The position numbers were made by a program, and so were the translations under genes. 64,000 nt of DNA from contig NC_084921.1 in the NCBI RefSeq assembly GCF_958298935.1, positions 51,137,001 through 51,201,000 on the forward strand, given 5' to 3'. This document shows positions 31,969 through 41,929 of the stretch, piece after piece. The notes beneath the pieces were generated by a model. The model did not search any database. It was not told the DNA's origin and saw nothing but the letters and a program-made list of their open reading frames with translations. This DNA comes from Phragmites australis. Taxonomy: Eukaryota; Streptophyta; Magnoliopsida; Poales; Poaceae. The first letter of the stretch is position 1, and each line of letters begins with the position of its first letter.

Positions 31969-33069
31969 TGTCGTAGGATGAACTCCTGTCGCAAGGATCC
32001 CGAGAGACCCCTTTTTAAAGTTTCGGCCGGGGGGATGATCCTGAACGAGCTTGTCTGGGAAATAAATGGGAACGGAAATAAATGCAGTGGCTGGTGGTGG
32101 GAGATGATCGACCTAGCGCAAGAAAGATGGGTGCGCCGGGATTTAGACAGGTTCGGGTCGCGCGGGGGCGTAACACCCTACTCCTGTGTGAGTGTTATAT
32201 CTCTCCTTGAAGGGAATTCTTCAAGGATGTATCTGATTACAGGGGTGAGCTGTCTACAGAGAGCTTGAGGCTCTCGTGTTCTAGCTTGGCTTGAGCTTGT
32301 TTGTGATATTCTTCGCCTTTTGATCCGGGCTTCGTGTGCTTCTTGAGGGTTGTCGGGGCTTTCTTGCCTTGTTCACCTTGATTTTTCGGTCTCTTCTCTT
32401 GATCTCGTCCTGTCTAGCTTAGTTGTTTCTTGGCTTCGCTCTCTTTCCTTTTATAGGCGCGCCGACCTCGACTTATCCAGAATGGGAAAGAGGGGGCGCG
32501 AATGCCAAGGCGCCACGGAGAAAGGCGTCATCATTCCGTTTTGGCGAAGTGACAGGGGCGGTGGAAAAATGCAGCGTGCATCCGACCACCCGTCACTGCG
32601 GATGTCCTCCGGCGCCATTAAGAGGGCTCACCGGGCAGCCACAGAGGTGCCCGGTGCGCCCACCCTGTCTTGTTCTTCTGCCAGGGCAGGGTGGCAGGCG
32701 GAGCGCTTCGATTTTGGCAATACTATCCCGAGGCACCCGGGTGAAACCGGACGGGACCTGTGCATTTAATGGACCCACGCCCCCCTGCGAGCACTTCCTT
32801 CCCGGTACTTGGCTGTTTGGATCATCGGGGGACTACAGTACTCGGGGGTAGGCGAGAACCCTTCCGAGCACTTCCTTCCCGGTACTTGGACTCTACGGAT
32901 CATCGGGGAACTGGGGTGCTCGGGAACCAGAGGCGGCGGCCCCGAGCACCTTCTCCCGGGACTTAGCTTCTTCTTATCTCGCAGGGTGGACCTCGCGGGA
33001 TGGTGACGCGTGGCGGATGGTCGGCCCGGTCTCGGGACTCAGGGACCCCTGGTTCCTGATACACCGACA
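31969..33069 (-). repeat. 5' LTR of the gypsy element, 1101 bp
   Basis: It has the same ends as the 3' LTR (TGTCGGTGTATCAGG ... CATCCTACGACA). It lacks about 350 bp present in the other LTR, including all three CACGTG units. The join is at about 32788, where CCCCCCTGC is followed by GAGCACTTCCTTCCCGG, a string that also occurs at the next repeat (32866-32882). That suggests loss by recombination between short repeats. Confidence 0.9.
32447..32456 (-). promoter_or_regulatory. TATA box of the gypsy LTR
   Basis: CTATAAAAGG on the minus strand follows GGCGCGC. It is a canonical TATA box, placed so that the LTR would direct transcription towards gag. The matching site in the 3' LTR is 21998-22007, one base different. 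Confidence 0.7.
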
Positions 33070-33470
33070 GTGTTGATTGCCTGAATCTACTGTTCCTAAC
33101 TGCATTCACTCATGCAAATACATAGCCTCAGTCTGGCTGAATTGAGCTTCACTCCTCATCCTGAATGAGCAGATGCAACCTCTAGCTTATACAGGTGGAC
33201 CTACTTGATAATATAAAAAATATCTTTATATAAGTAACCAATCATAATTTCAACTCTTAACTCCACTTATACAGTCTTAGATTCAATCAAACAAACAGAA
33301 AATAAGCTCATTACGTCCACTTATATAGACCGAGATATAACCAACTAAATACTCTTTTATTCAACACATATAACTCTACTCAATATGCTTCTCCTTATCC
33401 AAAATATACTATAAACTTAAAAAACTCGTTAGATCAACAAACACACTCATATTGTCTGTTCAACGCCACA
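33070..33470. repeat. AT-rich dispersed repeat shared with 59570-59770
   Basis: Shared motifs in the same order are AACCAATCA, GATTC(A/G)ATCAAACAAACAG, AACTAAATA and ATATAACTCTACT. This looks like a DNA-element family with at least two copies here; ends are not defined. Confidence 0.45.
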
Positions 33471-34611
33471 AGTTCACAGCCATGTTTTGTCCCATGTAAG
33501 AGGACGCACTGAATTTGCGATGCCGAGAAGGAACTAAAACCAAACCTCGTTACCGCGGCAAGACAAACGCAAGTTGCTGCTGATGCTGCTCCGGCTTAGA
33601 TCGCCGTGTTTAGCTCATCAACGACAAACGTACACAATGCGCCGCTGCAATCGAGCTGATCAGTGGCTCAACCACTTCCTTTTCCCACACTTTTCTCTTC
33701 AATCTTCACCCACAGAGTCCGCGCTCTGCTTTGGAAGTGGGCTCGCATGAGCCTTTGCCAATGGAACCGTACGTACCAAACGGCTAAACAAAAAGGCACG
33801 GCTCTTGTTTTCGCGTGGCAATGAGTTGGGGAGTTGGTTTAGCGAACCGTCGGTGTCGCGGTGCTCGCATGTGCCCCTGCGCGCAAAAAGATGCCTCGGG
33901 CCGGCGGATTTTAGTAGCCTCGCTCGCGATTCGCCATGTCCGTCCCTTCGCCGGCAGGGCGGCCCCCGCGATAGAACAAAAGCGACCGCAAATGGCTTGT
34001 CAAGCGTCGTTCCGTACCACAGTCCGCAGCCAAAAGTAGGCGCAGGGGAGAAGAGATGTGCATAGCAGCATAATTGAAACACTGCTGGTGAATAAGCCGT
34101 TCTGTCCGAAGTTGATGCAGAATCCTATAGAAATTCACATGTTTCTCATGCAAAGTTTCAGTCTTGAAATCAGGCCCTCGAAGCCACTGCGCTTCTGTAG
34201 CAACTACGTTTTGCTGTATAGACCATCTGTCACGGAACTGATGGTTCGGATCAAGCACGGCGAGAAGGATAGAAACTGTGATCTAGCTTCACTGATGTGT
34301 GTGCCAGTGAAATAGGGGTCGTAGTATGTCGTCGTATGGTCTGATCTTCGCTATAAATAGGCCCAGAACAGCAGGAACAGAAACAGGTGCCGTTCGGGTT
34401 CGGCCCATGTTATCGTCGTCCTAGCCGACCCGTATTGGAGCCTGTAATGTTTGAAGAACCTTTAGTTGCCATGCCGAGAAGAGTGAACAGTTATAATTCC
34501 GTTGCATCATGTCAGCTGATACATCCGATAAGAGTACAGAGTAGTATATTTGTGAATGGGTGGCGCTGTACCGAACAGAAAGACGACGTGGTCCGGCCAG
34601 TTATAAGAGTA
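33471..34611. other. No gene recognised
   Basis: 33530-33665 is the relative of the repeat at 14040-14165. 33700-34050 is GC-richer with short open frames on both strands but no recognisable domain. Nothing else is supported. Confidence 0.35.
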
Positions 34612-34850
34612 CTAACCTCCATTTCAAACTAATTGATAACTTTAACTTTACTATTTAAACTTTAACCGTTCGTATTTTCTACTAATATTTATATAAATAG
34701 TTTGACCTACATAACATATTTAAAATATATCAATAATATATCTACTGATACTTTTTTCATTTTACTTAACCAAGTATTTTTTATAAATTATTAGTCAAAA
34801 TTTTAATAGTAAAAAATCAAAGTTGTTAATTATTTTGAAATGGAGGTTAG
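34612..34850. mobile_element. Stowaway-like MITE
   Basis: The element is 239 bp. The left end CTAACCTCCATTTCAAACTA and the reverse complement of the right end CTAACCTCCATTTCAAAATA match nearly perfectly over about 30 bases. TA dinucleotides flank both sides (34610-34611 and 34851-34852). The CTCC-type ends and TA duplication point to a Tc1/mariner-derived Stowaway element. The interior is AT-rich. Confidence 0.8.
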
Positions 34851-34852
34851 TA

Positions 34853-36379
34853 ATTCTTTTCTCGGCCCAACATGTGTCATGTGGCAGTGACATTTGTTGA
34901 GAAGATGGGACCCCGTTCCAACTCCAGAAGCCAATGTGCTCAGTAATCAGTAGCTCACCCAAAAAAGACGATGTCTTTTTGCACATATGTGTTGTATGCA
35001 CCTTCAGAAATCGAAGGAAGGGCTTAGCATGACATGACTACCAGATTAGATAAACCAATGGGATCCTCTGGTTGCCCATCCACGAGCGACTTTTAGGTGA
35101 AGATCAGATGAAACTAGCTTAATTAGCTAGGAGGGCCGTTGCCGTGTGTGTGTGTACCCACTTTTACGTCTTAAGTTATGGTTCATACAAACGGCCAATT
35201 TTTTGACTTCAACGAAGCGATGCCGAATCCAACCCAGAAGAGTTTGCACTTTCAAGTTTCAAGTGGTTGTTGTTTTCCGTTTCGTTAGGTTTCCTCGATG
35301 TCACTGGTACCTAAACTAGTACTGGTTACTAACTGTTTTCTTGATTCACGAATCAGATCAAAGCTTAGTCATATGACTCATGCGTTGTCCGCCCTGCAGG
35401 TTAGACAAGTGATAAGTACGTACTATACGCACGAGGAAATAAACGCGTCCATATAGATTTGGTTCTTACCCTAAGTATACAAGTACTACTACTCTTCAAT
35501 TTGTCATTGACCAGAAGTATTCATCCCTAACTTACGCCAAGCTTCAAAAGTTTGGTCGGTCTCCCTCCGTGTGAAGAATGGACCAGTAAATCACACGCCA
35601 TCTAAAACCAAACAACATTCTATTACCATAGGGAATATACAAATCAGACCACCCCTCACACGTTTGACGCGAATATCGATGGCGCCGACGACGGCTGCAA
35701 GATCCAGACATCCAGTCGTCGAATGCTATCCCAAGTCCTAATTTTACTTGATTCTAGCCTTAAACGATCACCACTAGGCACTAAGTCTGTGTTGGACTAG
35801 CTCCATCACGAAAGCATATACTACTACCTGCTCTTTTCAACCCAAAAGGCCAAAAGGTTACTCATCTTGGGAAGCACAGCTCATAATCAAGCGGCCGGCA
35901 TCCTCTCCTCGGACAAACAAAAGAGAATCGCTTTCATTGCTCCGTGCGAATTACTTTCTCCGTTTAAAAATAATATACGTATTTTTTTTAAAAAAATCAA
36001 AATTTATATACTTTAACTAATATTTAATTAAATTATAAAAATATCTAGTGTATAAAAATCAGAAATTGTTAATTTTCAATCGAGTGAAAATAAGAGTATA
36101 TATTTTTCCGATAACAACAACCGTTGGATGAAGATCTAACGGTTGACAAAAAGCTGATTTACAAGTGAACACTATTTTTTATAGTAGGGACATATATAAT
36201 TTCTTATTATATGATAGATAAAAATCTTTGACTGAGTACATCCAAAGGACAGACCACAATCGGAAGATCGGATAGACAACGCGTGGAGTGAAACGATGGC
36301 CTGATTTCAGTCGATTGAAACCTAGTAAATCCGATAAAAATTATACAATTAAATTCACAATTCAAAATAGTTTCACACT
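34853..36379. other. No gene recognised; possible decayed MITE at about 35955-36115
   Basis: Intergenic sequence. CTTTCTCCGTTTAAAAATAA at about 35953 resembles the end of a Stowaway element, but its partner end (AAAATAAGAGTATATATT) is weak. There is no coding signal. Confidence 0.35.
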
Positions 36380-36644
36380 ATATACGTTTTGTAGCTATAA
36401 ATAATTTATTTTATGAGAAAAATTTAATAAAAATCCAACTTAAAAGACCGAGCTCAACAAAAATACGTCTACTATTTTTTAAAAATAAAAGAATACAATT
36501 ATCCCAGCCTTCAGCATGACTGCATCCAGCTTCAGAACTTATTACAAAATCTCACGTCTACATCACATATCGTGATCATAGAGAAACTTAGACCAATAAA
36601 TGCTAACATAACCTAGATAAAGAGAATTTATTAAGAAGTAACCC

Positions 36645-36995
36645 TATTCCTAAATCTCCATCCATTGTTAGCAAACAATTACATCACTGTAGTCTCAAGA
36701 GTCCGGCATGCAAGATGAATCATCTCTTTGTCTTCATCACACTTTTGCAATAGCACATAGAACAGGAGTCAATAGGTTTATCTGTATATTACTTGCATAT
36801 AAGTTTTACAAGCTGATTTATCAAAAACCATATCGTTCCTGCTAAACCATGAGTCCAACATAAAAACAAATGCTCTGGTTAACATCAACCTTTTTTCTCA
36901 TGTTCCCCTTCCCGCTAACCAAACTCCAAATAGATTATCCATACTGAAAGGTAAATTCAAATTAAAGGCAATATAAACCGCTCGCCATAGAAACT
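36645..36995 (-). pseudogene. LINE reverse-transcriptase C-terminal fragment, copy 1
   Basis: One minus-strand frame of about 115 codons, with four in-frame stops, reads LWRAVYIAFNLNLPFSMDNL, FVFMLDSWFSRNDMVFDKSA, KTYMQVIY and LACRTLETTVM, ending NNGWRFR. This follows the pattern of the region after the zinc-binding (zf-RVT) domain in grass LINE proteins (W-LWL-RN-D-VF, then TLE, then GW). It is clearly non-functional. Confidence 0.6.
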
Positions 36996-37264
36996 TAGCA
37001 AAATAACAATTAAAAAAATGTTAAATTATTTCATTGCTACTACAAAAGCAACAAGTTTTACTCTCATTTTAGTTTCATCTACTATTTTTAAATGGTCGGA
37101 GTACTATTTCAACCTTGAAATTCCAATCCATTATTGGGAGAATGAAACGTCTCGTATAATCACAGAACACCCCGAAATTGCCAATGGGGTAGTCCTCGTT
37201 TAATTAGAGTCACTACGATGTCCAAGGGAAGGAGGTGGCCCGGCCCCGATGGCAGGGACCCCAA

Positions 37265-37615
37265 GCTGCATCACTGTTAGAATCCATTGTTAGCAAACAA
37301 TTGCATCACCGTAGTCTCAAGAGTTCAATATGCAAGATGAATCATCTCCTTATCTTCATTACACTTTTGTAATAGCATCTAGAACCGGAGTCAATAGTTT
37401 CCTCTGTATATTACTTGCATATAAATTTTACAGGATAATTTATTAAAAATCATATCATTCCTGCTAAACCATAAAACCCAGCATAAAACAAATGCTTCGG
37501 TTAACAACAACCTTTTTCTTGTGTTCCTCTTCCTGCTAACCAAACTCTAAATAGATTATCCATACTGGAAGATAAATTTAATTTAAAGTCAATCTAAACC
37601 GCTCACCGTAAGAAT
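37265..37615 (-). pseudogene. LINE reverse-transcriptase C-terminal fragment, copy 2
   Basis: This is the second copy of the same decayed frame, produced by the 622-bp tandem duplication. It has its own substitutions and small indels relative to copy 1 (roughly 12-15 percent by eye), so the duplication is old. Confidence 0.55.
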
Positions 37616-37893
37616 TTAGCAAAATGGAAATAAAAAAAGATATTAAATAGTTTCATTGCTATAAAAAACAACCACCTTTACTTTCATCCTAATTTGGTCT
37701 ACTATTTCTAAACGGTGAGAATACTATTTCAACCTTAAAATTCCAATCCATTATTAGGAGAATGAAACGTCTCGTATCATCGTAGAACACCCAAAATTGC
37801 CAACGGGGTAGTGCCCGTATAATTAGAGTAGCTGCGGTGTCGAAGGGAAGGCGGTGGCCCGGCCCCGGCGGCAGGGACCCCAAGCTGCGTCAC

Positions 37894-40701
37894 GCTTCCC
37901 AGCAAATGTTCCCGAGCCGTGTGGCGCGTTCCGCGGTCCGGCCGGCACATTTTGGGTGAGGCGCCTCTCCGCCGCGGCGTCGTTTCGTCCCGCACATGGC
38001 GCGTACGTACGGGGCAAGCACATGCGCGCACGCGAGCACCGGCAGATCAGCAGGTTATGTAACTAAGCGAGCGCTGCCACTGGGGTCAAACGCTGGAATG
38101 TTTTTTCCGCGATATCCTAATGATAAGGCCAGCTCTCTCAGCCTCGGGGCATCAGATCTGAGTACGTACATGCATTGATGCAGGCCGGTGTGTGGCTTAT
38201 CGCTAGCCGCGCGCGCAACAGATGGAATCTGGACCGGACGGGGCGCAGCGCCTGATCGGGATGCCTGCTTCTTTTATATGTGCCCATTGTTTAGTGATCC
38301 ACAACGCCAGGCAAGAGTTATTAACTAATCTACACTTTCAAATTATCTGGCGCATGTCTCAGGCAACCGGGTTGATTGGCGGCCAGCAGGCTGCCCTGAC
38401 TGAGGTGGTGGGTGCAAGGGTGGAACGACGAGACGGTGAGGGCGCTCGGTCGCGAGCGGTGGAGAATGATTGGATGGGTTGTGTCGGGATAGAGCAGACG
38501 AAGGTTAGCACGATAACGAACGGTGGCTATAGATCTAACGGTGAAAGTGCGGTGGGACATGAGTAGAAGAGGGTAAGAAGTATGGGCGAGCATGTAAGCC
38601 ACCGAAGAAGAACGTCGGCTCCGTGGTGAGAGAAACATAATAGGGTATTGAAAATGACTGTAAGAGTATTCAACAACTCATATCCATCGTCTAAAAAATA
38701 AAATAAAAAAACAGGCGAAACAGGCGTCTGTTTTTTAGCAACACTCTAATTAATCCGGTTGAGATATGATCGGCACAATACACTATCAATTCTCGTGATC
38801 CATCTGGCCTGCGACATGGTCGACTCGACCGGCGGCAGGTTGCAGATGCCACCGGACAGAGCCTCACTCAGGGTCAGGGGATTTCCCGCCTCGGTGTCCG
38901 GATCTGAAGATCATTAGCAGAACATGAACATGCATTACCACTGATTTATTATCGCTGTTGCATCCAGGGAGCCGACCTGTGTTGATGGAACATTAGAATG
39001 GTTACGAGCAAACGCAAATGCGGCTGCTCGGTTTGGGTGAAATGGCTCGGATCTAAGCACAAGAAACAGAAGCATGATCCAAATTTGGCGGACATTACCA
39101 GCTAACTAGATCTGGACCACCAAATTACCTAGCAAAAGTGAACAAATGGACCTCGTTTGGCAGAGTAATCCTGAATTGTTGATCATTTGATTCAGGGATC
39201 GACCTGCGTCCACATTTCGCCTTACTGGATGATGGACTGTTGGGCAGCGCGTGGAGTTCATGCTGGACCTTTTTTATGATAACGGAGTTCGTACTGGTGA
39301 TGGACCCCTGTGCTGCGAAATAAAACAATATCTATGATAACGGAGAGACGAGGTCATATAGGCAAATAATCTTGATAAATAAAATATCGATACGAAACAA
39401 AACCAAACAATTTCAGTTGCACACGAAACATGAGTGGAGGATGGCACCGATCGGGGGATTGGATTGGATTCCTGCCGTGTGCATGTGACAGCAAACGAGG
39501 AGTAGCATCTCAACACGCCTTGGCAACTGGCACATTCTTATCTCTCCGCAACACGTGCAGTAGATCTGATGGGGGAGCTCGGAATGTGATTTGTCACCAC
39601 CCTGGTTGAGCAGCGTCGAGTGCCAGTTGCGATCTGCGGCGTCAAATTAAGTAGGATTTACTTGTGCTTGCCGCCACCGAATTGTCGTCTTTATTCAACT
39701 GCCTGGGGGATTCAATAGTTTTTATTTATTCAACTGCCTGGGGGATTCAAGCTAGGAGAACGTGGTTCGGCAGAGATTCGTAGAGAAAACAGTGGTATAC
39801 AGATGGACCGAACAATTGAGACCAACACCCGAACGGTCAGCAGCCGGGCTTTTAATTAAGCCTTACTGTAATTTCCAAATTCCTGGCCAGATTATGGACC
39901 AAACTCGCAAAGCCTGCTCCGGCGTCGCGGAAATCTTGAGTGACCCGGACTCCTGATGACAGTGCCACCCATGCGTCGGATTTGGCATGTTACCAACGTT
40001 CGCCAGATCAGGAAGACACAGCCAGCGTTTACGAGCTAGCATGCTAAGACTCCCGCGTCTCGTTGGGTCAATGTGAATCACGCGCGGCTCGCTCCGGCCC
40101 TTCCGCGAAGGCCGCGGACGTACGGTGAGCGCGTTTGGAGCGCGTTTCTTCGGCAGATTTCCGAGCGCCGCATGGGTCCGCGCGGAAGCTCTGGCAGACG
40201 GCGGCGGGCAGGGGCAGGAAGCAAACCGGACGTCCATCCATCTCTGCACCGTCACGCCTGGCGCGACACACGGGAGCGGGGGAATAGTCGAGCCGCGTTG
40301 GGTGCCGCGTGACCATCGGCTCGGTAGTCGATCCGCACCGACGGATTTGGTGCGGGGACTGGGGAGAGCCAGCTGCGCCGGTCGTCTTGGGCCCTAGGGG
40401 CCCTCTCGTCCGTCGATTTTCGATTTCAGATTTCCTTGTCCGATGCCCCACACACGTTTTGTTCGGCTTCTAATTGTGGGTGTGATGCCAGCTGCCAGCT
40501 CCGCCACAACTTAGTGCATGTTTGACAGTCTCAGATTTTTTTAAATAAGGTATCTGTAGTTTTAAAAATTTATATAGCTAAAGTTGAATGTACATTTAAA
40601 GATGTCTGTATCAGTTATTTTATTTATATTTTAGATTAAAAATGTATATTTAAATCCCTTCATATCTATAACATATATTATCCAGGTAAGATTTGGAGCA
40701 C
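37894..40701. other. No gene recognised
   Basis: GC-rich islands at 37850-38060 and 40080-40430 have open frames on both strands from composition alone. No domain, splice structure or RNA gene could be supported. A 25-base perfect direct repeat is listed separately. Confidence 0.35.
39691..39750. repeat. Perfect 25-base direct repeat, 35 bases apart
   Basis: TTATTCAACTGCCTGGGGGA plus TTCAA occurs at 39691-39715 and 39726-39750, separated by ten bases. It looks like a small recent slippage or repair duplication. Confidence 0.9.
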
Positions 40702-41132
40702 TCTCAGGTTTCGGTAATGTAGCTACTGTAGCAGTAGGCCACATATATATATACGATACACATATATATATACTTATATATACACATATATGTATACAAT
40801 ATACATATATTTACACATATAATATAATTTTATTTTTGGAAAATTCCAAAAAAATATCAACAGGAATATTAGTTATATTGATAAATCAACTGAAATAATA
40901 TAAATACAAAAAAAAATATAAAATTCAAAAAATATGAAACAAATTTTGTTAGTTTCGTATTACTATGTGCATGCATGAAATATGCACATAAAAGTACTAT
41001 GGTTTTCCCTATAATTAAGTGAATATGTTAAATATTGATAAATTTATAAGTAAATATTGAGATGTCTTAAATTGGTTTTTTTTCATGTTCTGTGGAAAAA
41101 AACGGACGCGACGCAAGCGCCAACTCGCCTAG
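40702..41132 (+). mobile_element. Helitron-like non-autonomous element A
   Basis: It ends CGCCTAG followed by T, preceded by a short GC-rich hairpin region (GGACGCGACGCAAGCGCC), the form of a Helitron 3' end (CTRR next to a T target). It is homologous along most of its length to the element at 51596-52085, with the same relative end. The proposed start TCTCAGG... is chosen by comparison with that copy and is uncertain. The interior is AT-rich with a TATA/CATA microsatellite and no coding capacity. Confidence 0.5.
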
Positions 41133-41316
41133 TTTACTTATAAACACCCAATTTGATGTAAATCTGAGAGCCGAAGCCTGTCAATTTTGGCGTATTTGGT
41201 GTTGTGGTGAGTACTATCGTTGGTATTTTTCGTCGTGGAGATTTGTGTACTGCTCCTGCTAAACTGCCATGTACCCGTTGAGTGGCACATAATACCATAA
41301 TTTGTCTCCTTCAGGA

Positions 41317-41475
41317 ATGTTCACTCCAGCTGAAGATCGGGTGTCAACCCAATTGATCGCCTTGGAAATGAAAACGAGATCAGCACGGCGTGGCAAGTGC
41401 AACAGTGTCGCCGATTTGGATGGAGCGATGGGGCTCAGTCCAGATGAGTACAGATGGATCCTACGTGACGACTAG
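41317..41475 (+). CDS. Short unidentified ORF, possible exon
   Basis: A 52-residue frame, MFTPAEDRVSTQ...RRGKCNSVADLDGAMGLSP...YRWILRDD, has composition like real protein: mixed charged residues, no low complexity. It begins three bases after TTTGTCTCCTTCAG, which resembles a splice acceptor, and GTGGTGAGTAC at about 41204 resembles a donor, giving a possible 107-base intron. If that intron is real, a different frame could be the one used. I do not recognise the peptide. It sits just after a Helitron-like end and before repeats, so it may be a gene relic. Confidence 0.3.
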   Translation: MFTPAEDRVSTQLIALEMKTRSARRGKCNSVADLDGAMGLSPDEYRWILRDD

Positions 41476-41929
41476 ATGATGACGAGGATCGACCATCCTG
41501 AGGTCTTTAGCCGTTAGGCGGAGAAATTTTGTCATGAATTCCGTGACATGTCTCTTTCCTAGTTTCAAACTCTTGCGTTCATCTTCCATTTTTGCGTGTG
41601 ATATGCATGCAGTGGTTAGTCAGCTCGTGTCTTCGCCTTGTTCGGTTAGTTTCGACCTAACAGGAGACCTAATCGGAGCTGACGGACTGACACGCTTCGA
41701 ACTTCAAATACACGCGCCTGGCTATCGTTCTTTGCGTTGCGTTGGTAAGTACTCCATCTAGCCCTCGGGCTGACCGGCAACCCCATCGCACCTGTCTCTG
41801 CCGCGAAAGGCAGCAAGTCAAATTGTGCATCAAACCAAAGGCTTGTTATTCAAACACATGCTTGACACAAGCACAAGAGCATGTTCTTCTTTAATCAATT
41901 TGCATGCTGATACACGCTAATAATATATC
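41476..41929. other. No gene recognised
   Basis: An open frame of 75 codons at 41534-41761 has no recognisable domain. It is probably intergenic. Confidence 0.3.

Larger units (their letters stand above)
21520..33069 (-). mobile_element. Ty3/gypsy LTR retrotransposon, Tat/RIRE2-like
   Basis: The element is 11.55 kb on the minus strand. The 5' LTR is 31969-33069 and the 3' LTR 21520-22969. Order on the minus strand is primer site, gag, protease, reverse transcriptase, RNase H, integrase, a spacer, an antisense ORF and the 3' LTR. Integrase after reverse transcriptase is the gypsy order, and the antisense ORF between pol and the 3' LTR is a known habit of the Tat lineage (for example Grande). 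Flanking pentamers GTATT and GTGTT match at 4 of 5. The LTRs differ at about 20 positions over the shared 1.1 kb by eye, so insertion is recent. At least five stops in gag-pol make the copy non-autonomous. Confidence 0.92.
36380..37893 (-). mobile_element. Decayed LINE remnant, tandemly duplicated
   Basis: On the minus strand both halves contain the end of a grass LINE reverse-transcriptase ORF. The lower-coordinate copy is followed by an untranslated tail (CTGAAGCTGGATGCAG, ATGCTGAAGGCTGGG and GTTGAGCTCGGTC at 36600-36440) of the type seen at LINE 3' ends. Two copies, 36661-37275 and 37283-37893, are direct repeats 622 bases apart. Each includes the LINE piece plus the same GC-rich flank ending CCCCAAGCTGC(A/G)TCAC, so duplication came after insertion. 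Confidence 0.65.

Noticed and set aside
39863..40451. Overlapping open frames on both strands in a GC-rich island
   Set aside because: Similar openness on both strands indicates composition rather than coding.
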